DNA of 64,000 nt, taken from NCBI RefSeq assembly GCF_029873635.1, contig NC_080428.1, forward strand, positions 64,289,957 through 64,353,956, given 5' to 3'. The translations under genes and the position numbers were made by a program. The stretch is from Malania oleifera. Taxonomy: Eukaryota; Streptophyta; Magnoliopsida; Santalales; Ximeniaceae. The notes under the pieces were generated by a model. That model worked only from the letters and a program-made list of their open reading frames with translations, had not been told where the DNA came from and did not search any database. Below, one piece after another: positions 1 to 10,980 of this stretch (position 1 is the stretch's first letter; each line of letters starts with the position of its first letter).

Positions 1-1146
1 TTTTCAACCTAAGGAATTTATATGATATGTCGGCGTAAGGGCCGAGGTTTTATATGAAAAACCGGCGTAAGGGTCGAAAGTTTCTATGATATGTTATACT
101 GGCGTAAAGGCCGTGATTTACAAGATACAAAATATTGGCGTAAGGGCCGTAAATTTTATATGATATGTTATGCAAAGTTTTATGAAGATATTAACATGAC
201 AAATATTATTATGAAAAAACCATGTATCATTATTTGGAAGTATATTATATGTTATCAGAACCTGGTTGGCTTGGTTTAGGCTTTCACGAAGCACTGTACC
301 GTAGCTATATGATCACAATCATGCTTATGTTAGTGCTACCGCTTGCCGTAAGGGGTAGTGGCAGATCGGCAATCAATGTGGTTTATTATAGCATAGGCGT
401 CCCTCTGGTGTCTAGACCAGGAGGGGCAAACCCGTCGTACTTACAGACTTATGTTGATCTAGCGTGGTCGGCTAGCCATTGTTAGGTCCCACCTTCGGGC
501 AGCACAACCTAGTCATGTGGGGGTAGACATGACACCAACCAACTATCCATTCGGGGTGTTTTCCATTTACGGTTATATGAGATGATTTATATGTATAGAA
601 ATTCAGTATGTTATACCATTTTGGTAAAATATGTTTTTTTCCCAGATATGTTACAAATAGTTTTAGCAAATATGATTTATGTACTGTTATATGTTTAACA
701 CGAAAATACTCATGTTGTCACACACTGATATTAGTTTATTTTCCTTACTGAAAGGTGTCTCACCCCAGCTATATAAACATTAGAGGAGCCCCAGATAGAA
801 GAGCGAATAGAGCTCCGAAGCGTTTTATAATTTAACTGTTCTATCCTTATCTAAATGGTAAGTTATTTTGCTAGGGTCTGTTAGATTTTTGGATGGTGAC
901 CCTAGGCCACTTTTGGATATTTTGGGATGCGTGTATGTATATGACAGTTGTAGTAAACTCTAGTATTGTGTTGATTGGTAAATTGATATGCGTATGATTT
1001 TACTTTTCTTGCTGCTTAGGTATCCATGTTGTATTTTAGGTATATCCCTAGTACCCATGGGTCCAGGTTGATTATGATTTGTCAGGACTATTATATTGGA
1101 TATTATTATGGAAAAAAATTTATGGTAAAATAAGCAGGTCGTTATA
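1..1146 (+). repeat. 5' LTR of A1 (left end outside window)
   Basis: This stretch matches the 3' LTR of A2 in several blocks: the repeated GGCGTAAGGGCCG-type units (1-150, compare 15270-15350), the block around 258-310 (compare 15430-15490), the TTCGGGC/GCACAACC module, the GGTGTCTCACC motif near 752-766, and the end GGTCGTTATA (compare GGTCGTTACA at 16290). A primer-binding site follows directly. Confidence 0.75.
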
Positions 1147-1147
1147 G

Positions 1148-1165
1148 TTTTGTATCAAAACCTAT
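1148..1165 (+). other. primer-binding site of A1
   Basis: The sequence just after the LTR resembles TGGTATCA-AGCC and would pair with the 3' end of initiator tRNA-Met, the usual plant LTR-element primer. It is degraded compared with the site in element B. Confidence 0.55.
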
Positions 1166-1448
1166 GTTGCTAGGTTTTGTAAACTTTAAAGTGTAGCGGA
1201 AACAATACTAGAGTATAGGGAAAGGATTTGAGGTTTTGTTCTACAATTTAGAAGCACGACTTCCGTGGTAGTTTCTGAGTTTTTCTTGGGGTGACGATTT
1301 CAGGAAAACCATAATAAACTATTGTCGAGTTGTGTTCCTAGAATATAGGACTGGATCTAGAAATAAGATGAGGATGTCAAGATATGGGACTATGTTAGGT
1401 GCGTAAATTATAAGGATAGAGTCTCTAAATCACGTTTATTGGTTTTTA

Positions 1449-2475
1449 GGATGAACCTTGGAGGAGGTAGGGCCCATGCGAGTGGTAGTAACGGTACAGG
1501 GCCCTCGAGTGCAGGTGGGGCTGATTTTGATGCGGTACTAAGCAGCGTAGCTCAGCAGGTTATGGCTGAGATCGCTAGGAGCTCCAGAGAGCATAGAGGC
1601 CTGACTGCAGGCCATGGGTGCACGATAGAGAAATTTACCAAGATGAATCCTTCGGCATTTTCAAGAGGAGTTGATCCTATAGCCGCTGAGAATTGGATGT
1701 AGGAGATCGAGAAAGTTTTGACAGTATTGTAGTGTACAGAGGAGCAAAGCGTCCTTTTCGCCACCTATAAACTGACAGGGGAGGCCAAGAGTTGGTGGAC
1801 TACTATGAGACTTCTGGAGCAGTAGAGGACGATGCCGATAGCTATGACATGGGACCAATTTAAAGAATTGTTCTTTGACAGATATTTCTTAGCCACTGTC
1901 AAGGAAGTTAATGTGGAAGAGTTCATGAATTTGAAGTAGGGACAGTAGTCGGTCCAGTAGTATGTGGCGCAGTTTATAAAGCTATCTCGCTTCATTCCGT
2001 ATATTGTTCCCGATGAAGTAAAGAAGGCGAGATAGTTTGAAAGAGGATTGAGGTGACGCATGTATAAGCAGGTGGTAGTGTTGAAGATACAAGACTTTGC
2101 TGAGTTAATTGACAGAGCAGCCTTGGCCGAGGCTAGTGAGCGCATGGATGCAGAGGAGCAGGGACAGAAGAAGAGATTTGCACCTTCAGGTTTCCAGCAG
2201 GGATTTAGGTAGGGTTAGTGGAGGAGAGGAAACTATGGCAGAGGACAGAGGCAGGAGACTAGAGGTCGTGAGGTTCATACGGTGCAGAATTTTCCTATCT
2301 GTCAAACTTGCGAAAAGAGACACTTGAGAGAGTGTCGAGTGGGAAGAGTTGTCTGCTATCGCTGCGGTAGATAGGGACATCTGGTGTGAGATTGCCCTAC
2401 ACCACCTGAAACTGCACTTGCTCCCAGACCATATCGGGGAGGCTATCAGGCACACCGTGGTGGCCAGGAGAGGAA
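1449..2475 (+). pseudogene. gag region of A1 (fossil)
   Basis: Pieces similar to retrotransposon gag are readable across this stretch, including a start (MNLGGGRAHASG), capsid-like text, and a CCHC knuckle near 2352-2397. The corresponding region of element B at 6682-7740 has the same layout. The copy is broken in several places. Confidence 0.75.
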
Positions 2476-2500
2476 TGTAGCTCTAGCGAGGGTCTATGCT

Positions 2501-3516
2501 TTGACGCCTAGGGATGCTGAGACAACCGACGATGTGGTGACATATATGATTAACATGTTTACATTTAAATTTATTGTATTATTTGATTCAGGAGTCACAC
2601 ATTCGTTCGTGTCTATGAAGTGTATTAGATTATGTGGGCCACAAACACAGTTGTTAGACATCGAACTGTTAGTAACTACACCGACAGGGTCAGTAGTGAG
2701 GTGTAGTAGAGTGCTCCTAGGCTGTCCAGTTGATATTCAGGGGAAAATTTTGCCAGTTGATGTAATAGTATTAGACATGCATGGGTTCGATATAATTTTT
2801 GGTATGGACTGGTTGGCAACCAATTATGCCAACATAGACTATCGTTTGAAAGAAGTAATATTCAGACCTTCGGGAAGACCAGAATTCAGGTTTATAGGGT
2901 CACGGGTGCACATCCCCGCCTCAGTTAGTTTCATCTATTCAGGCGAGGAGACTGCTCCTGAGTGATTGTCAGGGATTTGTGGCCTTTTTGAAGGAAATGT
3001 CAAGGAATGAATTCAAGCTCACTAGTGCTAGTAGTAAAGGATTTTACCAATATTTTTCCAGATGAGTTACTAGGCATGCCACCTGATCGTGAGGTAGATT
3101 TTCCTATTGATCTGCTTCCAGGTACAACACCGATCTTTAAAGCACCTTACCGAATGATACTAGCAGAGTTGACAGAATTAAAAATCAATTGCAAGATTTG
3201 CTTGATAAGAGATTTATACGGCCTAGTGTATCTCTATGGGGAGCTCCAGTGTTATTTGTGAAAAATAAAGGTAGGTCCATGAGGATGTGTATAAATTATA
3301 GGGAGATTAATAAGGTGACAGTCAAGAGCAAGTATCCTCTACCTCGTATATATGATTTATTTGACTAGCTCTAGAGTATACAAGTGTATTCTAAGATTGA
3401 TCTCAGATGAGGTTATCATCAAGTAAAGGTAAATGCAGAAGATGGATCAAAGACGACCTTCAGGACCAGGTATGGGCATTATGAGTTTCTTGTTATGCCT
3501 TTTAGTTTGACGAATA
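2501..3516 (+). pseudogene. protease and partial reverse transcriptase of A1 (fossil)
   Basis: The protease has LFDSGVTHSFVS and later IFGMDWL, both typical of the RVP aspartic protease of gypsy pol. The RT begins with DREVDFPIDLLPGTTPI and continues to the conserved block before the YxDD region, where the element ends. It is broken. Confidence 0.85.
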
Positions 3517-3633
3517 TGTTGATCAAGGTGTAATCCCAAAAGGGGGTGAATTGGGTATTTTAAAATTCTTTGAATCTATTTACCACTTAATCCCTATTTG
3601 TATATTTACCGAATCAATTGCTGGGATTTATAA
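3517..3633 (-). repeat. fragment of a copia-type LTR, reversed
   Basis: The 117 bases start TGTTGATCAAGGTG and contain the GGGGGTGAATTGGGT block. The same opening is seen at 16888 (TGTTGACTTTGGTG), where a whole reversed LTR follows. This is the outer end of such an LTR, cut off by element B. Confidence 0.55.
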
Positions 3634-3915
3634 TGTAATGACCCCAAAAAGGGCTATACAAGATTAGTGGGGTGATTCCAAAAAAAAAAAAGTTAATTAA
3701 TTAATTAATCGAATTAAAAAAATAATTAAAATTTATTTTTATTTTTTATTAATAAAATATATGATTAATATTAATTAAATATATTATTATTATTATTATT
3801 ATTATTATCCATCCTTCAGGAAGAATCCTGAAGGAAGCAATATAAGTGAAGAAAAGGGAGAGAGACCCTGAGGGTCTCTACGCAGCTCACGCTCCCCCCC
3901 CCCCAAGTCTCTGAA

Positions 3916-3946
<31 letters not shown>

Positions 3947-6296
3947 CATTCTCTCTCTCCCTCTCTCCTCGATTTCGTGATGGATTTTCTCTTAATCAAA
4001 AATCGGAAGTTACTGTTGGACTCCATTCTCCACTGCCGTCATTTCTACCAGAGCGGATTGGTGGTAGGAGTGGCGTAAACGTATCTCCTAGGGTAAGCCA
4101 ATTTACCCTTTTTCTTTAATTTCTTTCAAATTATAAGCCTGATTGACGAACGGACACCACTACGAGAATCTAGAGATGATTCTCTACAAGTCTAGCGGGA
4201 CAAAATTCTTGTGGGGTCGTCGTGGGCAAAATCCCAAATTTGGGCTACGGGGGTTATTAGGGGCTTATTTTTAATTAATTAGGATTAATTTAGAAATGCT
4301 AAAATGTTGAGCATCTGGAGTTGAAGTAGGATTTTTGAAATTTAGGGTTCGAGTGAGCGCCGCGGGTATAATTTTGGGATCCGCAGGCAAAATTCAGAAA
4401 ATTAAGTGGGCCTGTTAAATGTTAGTTTAAATGTTAATTTGAGGTATATGGATCCTAGGGAAGGTTAGATGGGTATTATTTTGGGGAAATAGGTTAATTA
4501 ATTTAGGAAAAATGCAAATTATAGGAGTTGAATTTCGGGCGCCAAGGACGTAGAATTTGGGTGTTAATGAGTCTCTCAGTAAGTCAGGTAAGGGGAATAA
4601 ATTATAGAAGTGTTTTTAGAATTACTATTTGAGTTAATATGTGAAAATAAGCATATGATATTTTATCTAAAAATTATTATGATATAAATATTAGATAAAT
4701 AGTGTGGCATTTGAGTAATTTTAAATTATGATATTTTGGAGTGTGAAATATAACGATGAGTAATTTCTGAGAAAATATTGAAATGAGAATTATTGATTTG
4801 ATTAGTGAAAAATAATGAAATGTGGTATTTATTTGTAAGTAAAAATTATTTGCATGAGAAATGAGTTTGTACAAATTATTGATATGAGTATTTTAGGAAA
4901 AAATGAAAAATATGTGAAATATGATATATGTTATTACGAGATGAGGAAATGTGCACAGAAAACGATGAGAATATTTATATTGAACTGAATTGTGATATAC
5001 TGGAATATAAATGATTAAATTCCAATACCGCATAATGATTGCGGGTATGTGGTAGTGAACCCTGTTGGATGGTTATGATATTGAGCATGGTATTGTTGCT
5101 AGTGGTGTTAGTGCAACCACACGGACTCTTGGAGCGTGTGGCGTGACAGTCGACTATGCCATTCTATAGGGTTGTGTGCCCATTGAGTCCGGCTCAGGGT
5201 TATAGGCCGGTCAGTCGTACTATAGACGCGATATGTGATATGATATTTTATCTAACCGAGTCGGCCAACCGCGGTTAGATCCAGTCTTCGGGCCGCACAA
5301 CCTTGACCATGGGGGCAAGCATGACATGGATAGAAAGATCCTCAGGGTGGCCATGAGTTACAGACGCGATGTTGGTATTTGATACCAATGATACTTGTGA
5401 GCCAGAAAGTAAAATGAAAATGGAAAGTGAAAGAATGATAAAATTGGCTAAAATGAGAAATGAGAGAAAGAATGGAAATTGAGAAATAAAGAATTATAAA
5501 TATGAGAAATGAATTGTGTGAGTTAATGACATAAATAATTGAGGCGAAGTGAAACTCTCCGCCTGAGGGCTTACTGAGTAAGGTGAGTGCCCTGATAGGT
5601 ATCAGATGTGGCCATACCCGACTGCATAACGTGTTAGGGCAGAGGGAAGTTACTTATATAGGCGGGTAATCTTCCCTATTCTTAGGAACTTCACAGGTAA
5701 AAATGTGTTGGAATGATTGATTTTGAGAAATAATTTTAAAGCTTATAAAAGCTTGTGTTGTATATCTATATGACTATGAGAATATATTTGTTAGTGTATT
5801 TTCTCAGATGAAATGTTATTTTGAAAAGTAAAGCATGCTATAACTGAACTCATATGGCCACACACTGTGAATAATTTATTCCTTCTTATTGAGTTGTGTC
5901 TCACCCAAATTATCGAAATTTTTCGAGGAACAGGGATAGATCGGGTGATAGAGATCCATTATCATAGGGAGCCGGGACCTTGATACACAGGGTGAGTTTG
6001 GACTAGGGAGGTGTGATTCTCTAGGGTTGTATTGTTTTTGGATATGAGATAGTATTGTGTATTTATGTATGTTGATACTCTGGGTATTGCATTTTGGATG
6101 TTATAAATATACTGTCTTCCGCTATTAAGTTTTATAAATAAAATGACTTTTTACCCGGTACCCAATGCGGGTCGGGTTGTATGAATGATAGTAGGGTTGT
6201 TGACGTGGCCGATTTTTGGATGTGGTTAATGACGAGTGATTATTCATTTATTATTGATTATTGAAAAAAAAATTATACGGAAATCAGGGCGTCACA
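3634..6296 (+). repeat. 5' LTR of element B
   Basis: The LTR starts TGTAATGACCCC and ends GCGTCACA, followed by a primer-binding site. It is about 2.66 kb long. It holds an (ATT)n run at about 3783-3808, a C run, and a (CT)n run at about 3916-3942. It also carries the shared modules TTCGGGCCGCACAACC (near 5285) and GTGTCTCACCC (near 5896). Confidence 0.75.
3812..3833 (+). other. hairpin in LTR of element B
   Basis: CCTTCAGGA-AGAA-TCCTGAAGG gives a perfect 9-base stem with a 4-base loop. It sits at 180-200 bases into the LTR, roughly where other LTRs in this window carry TCGTCGACGA clusters. Confidence 0.6.
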
Positions 6297-6298
6297 GT

Positions 6299-6312
6299 TT
6301 GGTATCATAGCC
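6299..6312 (+). other. primer-binding site of element B
   Basis: TTGGTATCATAGCC lies just inside the LTR. It matches the initiator tRNA-Met primer site TGGTATCAGAGC with one difference over the core. Confidence 0.75.
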
Positions 6313-6681
6313 TAGGTTGTTAGGTTTTATAGACTTTAGTAAACATCAGAATACAATACCAGAGTATATGAGTGGATTTTGAGGGAAATAGAAGATGGGT
6401 AGATTGAAATGTGAGTTAGTGGTTGTTAGTGGATGAGGTGAGAATTTAGGATTCTATCTTGCGGCCTAGAGACAGGAGTACCGGGGTTGTTTCTGTGTTT
6501 TTCCTAGGATGACGATTTCAGAAAAACCATGGATACTATCACTGGTCTTGTTTCTGAGTGGTAGGACTGAATTTTAAATGGGGATTAAGGATATGGATAG
6601 AAGAATAATTTATGAGTTATTGTAATGTATGGGTTGTGTGATAGTGATTGTATGTTGAGATTAGTTGTTTCCTTTGCAGGA

Positions 6682-7740
6682 TGGATCCAGGGAACAGTAA
6701 CACGAGTGCGGGAGGTGATGGAGTAGGACCTTCCAGTATGGGTGGTGCAGACCCTGACACGGTATGCGTAGCGTCACTCAGCAGGTGATGGCTGAGATGG
6801 CTAGGAGCTTGGGGGAGCGGAGTTGCACGATCGAGCAGTTCACGCGTATGCGACCCCCATCTTTTGCTGGAGGAGTGGGCCCACTGGTAACAGAGAACTG
6901 GGTTCAGGACATAGAGGACATACTGGTAGTCCTCTCGTGTACAGACGAGCAGAGGGTGTTATTTGCTACATTTAAATTGACCGGGGAGGCAAAGCGTTGG
7001 TGGAGGTTAGTGAAAGTACTTGAGGAGCAGAGGCCTGACCTTGTAGCGATGACGTGGAGTAGCTTCAAGGAGATTTTCTTCGAGCGGTAATTTCCCACTG
7101 CGGTCAGGAGTGTGAAGGCGTCAAAGTTCCTGTATCTGACACAAGGGTCTATGACGGTGCAACAGTACGCAGCGAGATTTGTTGAGCTATCTCGGCTCGC
7201 CCCGTATATGGTGCCAGATAAGGAGAGGAAGGCGAGGAAGTTTAAGGAGGGCTTGAGGTAGAACCTGTATGAGTAGGTGGTAGGTTTCCGAGCTCATACT
7301 TTCTTAGAGATAGTGGATAGGGCTGCATGATTAAGAGCAGCATACAGAAAGGCGCAGCAGCCCAGAGCCAGAGGAAGAGGCCCGCGCCTTCTGATTTTAG
7401 GTAGGGCCCAGTTGAGGGACGTGGAGGAGATATGATACCAAGGGAAGACGATGACAGGGAGGAGGAGAGTGAGCAGTACAGGGCAGACAGATGCTCCCTC
7501 CTTGTCCCAGATGTTTGAGGAGGCACCCAAGAGAGTGTCGAGCGAGAGAGGTTGTTTGCTATCAGTGCCATCAGCCTGGGCATATTGCGAGGAACTTCCA
7601 GGCACCGCCAGCGGTAGCGGCTGCTCCTCAACCTTATAGAGGAGGCTACCAGGCACCTCGAGGTGGACAACAGATGAATACTGCTCCGACACAAGTTTAT
7701 GCACTGACGCAAGAGATGTTGAGGCGGAGGGAGATGTGGT
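6682..7740 (+). pseudogene. gag region of element B (fossil)
   Basis: The first ATG after the LTR gives MDPGNSN. A capsid-like stretch at 6764-7090 includes [15 protein letters not shown]-type text. A full CCHC knuckle CYQCHQPGHIARNF lies at 7558-7599. The region is broken. Confidence 0.8.
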
Positions 7741-7754
7741 GACAGGTATGGTTT

Positions 7755-8867
7755 CAATACTGTCATTTAAAGCTACTATTTTGTTTGATTCTGGGCGACA
7801 CATTCATTTATCACCCGGGATTATGTGAAGTTGTGTGGATTTAAGCCTCATCAGTTAGATATTAGTTTGTCTATTGCTACGCCAACTGGGGCTGTAGGGA
7901 TATATAGGAAGGTACTTAGAGACTGTCCAGTGGATATTCAGGGGAGTTCTTTGTTAGTTAATCTGGTGGTTCTTGATATGCATAGGTTTGAGGTAATCTT
8001 AGGAATGGACTAGTTAACTGCCCACTATGCCAGCATTGATTGCTATCAGAGTAAGGTAGTATTCAGACCTCTAGAGGGACAGGAGTACTGATTTGTGGGA
8101 TCACGTGTGTGCACCCCACCTCAGTTACTATCCACTATTCAGGTACATGGATTGCTATTAGAAGGTTGTCAAGGATATTTAGCCTATGTGAAGGCAGTAT
8201 CAGAAGGGGAGCTGAGGGTGGAGGATATCCCAGCGGTGAGGGATTTTCCTGATGTATTTCCCAAGGATTTGCCGGGACTACCTCTTCATCGTGAGGTAGA
8301 GTTCGTTATTGATCTGGTTCCAGGGACAGTGCCGATTTCGAAGGCGCCGTATAGAATGGCACGAGTAGAGCTGAAAGAATTGAAAGAGCAGTTGTAGGAG
8401 CTGTTAGATAAGGGATTTGTTCGGCCCAGTGTGTCGCCCTGGGGAGCACCGATTTTATTTGTGAGGAAAAAGGATGGCTCGATGAGGTTGTGCATCGACT
8501 ATAGGGAAATAAACAAAGTGACTATCAAGAATAAATACCCGCTCCCATGTATCGATAATTTGTTTGACCAGTTACAGGGGACACAAATCTTTTCGAAGAT
8601 AGATTTATGCTCTGGGTATCTTCAGGTGAAAGTTAGGGTGGAAGATGTTCCGAAGACGATATTTAGAACACGGTATGGCCATTATGAATTTCTAGTTATG
8701 CCATTTGGTTTGACGAATGCTCTGGTGATGTTTATGGATTTGATGAACAGGGTCTTTCATCAGTATTTGGATTAGATTGTGGTGGTATTTATTGATGATA
8801 CTGGTGTTTTCGAAGAGCCCAGAGGAGCATGAGGAGCATCTGAGTATGGTGCTGCAGGTGTTGCGAG
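7755..8867 (+). pseudogene. protease and reverse transcriptase of element B (fossil)
   Basis: The protease is readable from about 7780 (DSG-like block) to GMD near 8010. RT begins near 8215 (FPDVFPKDLPGLP) and includes [20 protein letters not shown] (8485-8545), [15 protein letters not shown] and a YxDD-type block near 8790. Broken. Confidence 0.85.
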
Positions 8868-8949
8868 AGAAGTAATTTTTAGACCGCCAGGAAGACTAGA
8901 ATTCAATTACAGGATCACGAGTGCAATCTCTACCTCAGATGGTTTCAAC

Positions 8950-9532
8950 TGTTTAGGCGAGGAGACTGCTCTTGAGTGGTTGTCAGGGATTCGTGGCCTT
9001 CGTGAAGGAAACAACAGAGAATGAAATGAAGACCACCAGTACGCCTGTAGTAAAGGAGTTTACCGATGTGTTTCCAGATGAATTTCTTGGTTTGCCACCT
9101 GATCGTGAGGTAGATTTTCCCATTGATCTACTTCTAGGTACAACGCCGATCTCTAAAGCACCATGCCGAATGGCGTCAGTATAGTTGGCAGAACTGAAAG
9201 ATCAGTTGTAGGATTTTCTTGATAAAGGCTTCATACGACCTAGTGTATCACCGTGGGGAGCTCCAGTACTGTTCGTGAATAAGAAGGACGGGTCTATGAG
9301 GATGTGCATAGACTACAGGGAGATTAATAAAGTGACCATCAAGAACAAGTATCCTCTACCCCATATCGATGATTTGTTTGACCAGCTCTAGGGTACACGG
9401 GTATACTCTAAGATCGACCTCAAGTCAGGCTACCATCAGGTAAAGGTGAGAGCAGAAGATGTATCGAAGATGACTTTTAGGACCATATATGGGCATTATG
9501 AGTTCCTTGTTATGCCATTTGGTCTGAAGAAT
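8950..9532 (+). pseudogene. reverse transcriptase of A2, first part (fossil)
   Basis: The text runs from FTDVFPDEFLGLPPDREV through [20 protein letters not shown] to [11 protein letters not shown], all RT core blocks. It is interrupted at 9532 by a gypsy LTR, and similarity resumes at 11613. Confidence 0.85.
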
Positions 9533-9602
9533 CGTAAGAACCCGAACCGGGATATATGGATTAATTATGTAAAAGAAGGGTAAAATGGTAAATTGAACAG
9601 AG

Positions 9603-9793
9603 TTCGTCGACGAGGCCAGGGTTCATCGACGAAGTTTCTTCTATTCTCATCGATGAAATTCAGAGGCTCGTCGACGAGGGAATGACGAGAGGTTCGGGGA
9701 AATTGGAAATATCCGGCTCGTTGACGAGGCCACCGTCTCGTCGACGAAGCCAATGAAGGACTCGTCAACGAGGACGCCAATTCGTCGATGAAT
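9603..9793 (+). repeat. cluster of TCGTCGACGA palindromes
   Basis: About eight copies of the 10-base palindrome TCGTCGACGA or close variants (TCATCGACGA, TCATCGATGA, TCGTTGACGA, TCGTCAACGA, TCGTCGATGA) lie in 190 bases. They sit 70-260 bases into the LTR and just upstream of its TATA box. Confidence 0.85.
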
Positions 9794-9811
9794 CCACTCG
9801 GGTCAAAGGCT

Positions 9812-9820
9812 CTATAAATG
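9812..9820 (+). promoter_or_regulatory. TATA box of lone LTR
   Basis: CTCTATAAATGA lies between the palindrome cluster and a (CT)n run at 9859-9886. This is the usual layout of a plant LTR promoter. The same layout, with CTCTACAAATACC, is seen in the related LTR at 57668. Confidence 0.5.
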
Positions 9821-9854
9821 ATATTTTTGGTTGCTTTGGGACTAAGTTTCCCTA

Positions 9855-9886
<32 letters not shown>

Positions 9887-10524
9887 AGAACTCGAAGGAA
9901 CTCTCTCTCTTTAGATTTCTTCACCGTTCATTGCCTAATCCATAAATCCAACGTTACTACGAGGATCAAGGAAGAATTCTCTATGTTTCTGGCAGATCGG
10001 AATCTCGTTTCGAGCATTTTCGGGTTTCGGGCTAAAATCGAGGTAAGGCTCAATTTTTGTTTATGATTCAGTATATGTATAATAGTACAGATTGTAAGTA
10101 TGTATTGTATTGTGGTTTGTAGGTTTTGGAGTCTCGGTTCATAGTTTTGAGGACCGTAGAATTCATAGTTGGAATTCGGGTTAAGGTAAAGGGATTCTGT
10201 TTATATCAGTTATTTTCAAAATCAGGATTGGTAAGCTTGTAGGCTACGATCGTATGTATGTTTTGGTAACTTATTTGGGAAAATCTATTGGGTAAAATAC
10301 GAGATTTTTGGGTTATAGTTTTCGAAAAAATTTGGGGATTTCGGGTATCATCTATACTTTGTTTGGAAAATCATTCGTTTTGTTTAAACTATATTATTGA
10401 GATGATTGTTATCCATATTTGCATAAACTGTATACTTGAAATGGAAAATGATATGATTTACCGTAAACTAAATAAGTGTGGTATGTATGGTTGTATGTAA
10501 TTGTTCTAAGTATTTGTAAAATAG

Positions 10525-10680
10525 CTAGTGGTGGCTAATTACCGTACGCTGAAATGTATAGGAACGTGAGTTCCAAAATGATTCCAGGTTTTGTGAAATC
10601 GGCTAGGGGCGGCTAATTACAGTACGCCAAAACAGCTATGTGGCGGCTAATTACCGTACGCTGCGCTATGTACCAGTTAA
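10525..10680 (+). repeat. three copies of GGCTAATTACCGTACGC
   Basis: The unit GGCGGCTAATTACCGTACGC or near variants occurs three times in the LTR body. Confidence 0.7.
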
Positions 10681-10764
10681 CTACCATGGGCGATAGTGGC
10701 CGACTTTATATCCGAGGTGTGAAATATCACCAGTGTGTTCCGGCTGGTCACCGATGGGTGTGTT

Positions 10765-10980
10765 CTACACCGTATGGAGCAATGTAATCATTGTGGGCCT
10801 CGGTCGTCCCATCCTAGTTGCGTATGTAGCAATGTAATCGCTCTGAGATTTAGGTGACCTTGTGTAGTTGCGTATGAGCAATGTAATCACTATTGGGCCT
10901 CGGTCGTCACAGCGTAGTTGCGTATGTAGCAATGTAATCCCTGTGAGACTTAGGTGACCTTGTGTAGTTGCGTACTAGTG
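10765..10980 (+). repeat. short tandem repeats with AGCAATGTAATC
   Basis: Four copies of TAGTTGCGTATG-AGCAATGTAATC alternate with GGCCTCGGTCGTC and GACTTAGGTGACC spacers at a period of about 50-60 bases. Confidence 0.7.

Larger units (their letters stand above)
1..3516 (+). mobile_element. Ty3/gypsy chromovirus A1, 5' part, broken
   Basis: The parts run in order LTR (cut by the window edge), primer-binding site, gag, aspartic protease and the first half of reverse transcriptase. Similarity stops at 3516, where a copia-type LTR fragment begins. Gag has a CCHC zinc knuckle near 2352-2397, the protease has a DSG active site near 2585, and the RT start matches chromovirus pol. The family is the same as A2 (8868-16290): the two overlap in protease/RT and look roughly 80% identical by eye there, so they are separate copies rather than one split copy. 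The element is broken by many interruptions and is not young. Lineage (Tekay/Del-like) is inferred from the LTR style and from A2's C-terminus. Confidence 0.85.
3634..8867 (+). mobile_element. Ty3/gypsy element B, 3' half missing, broken
   Basis: A long LTR (3634-6296) is followed by a clear primer-binding site, gag with a CCHC knuckle, protease, and reverse transcriptase past the YxDD-type block. At about 8867 the text switches abruptly to the protease of A2. RNase H, integrase and the second LTR are not present. Several interruptions are visible. Its LTR differs from that of A but shares short modules with it. Confidence 0.85.
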
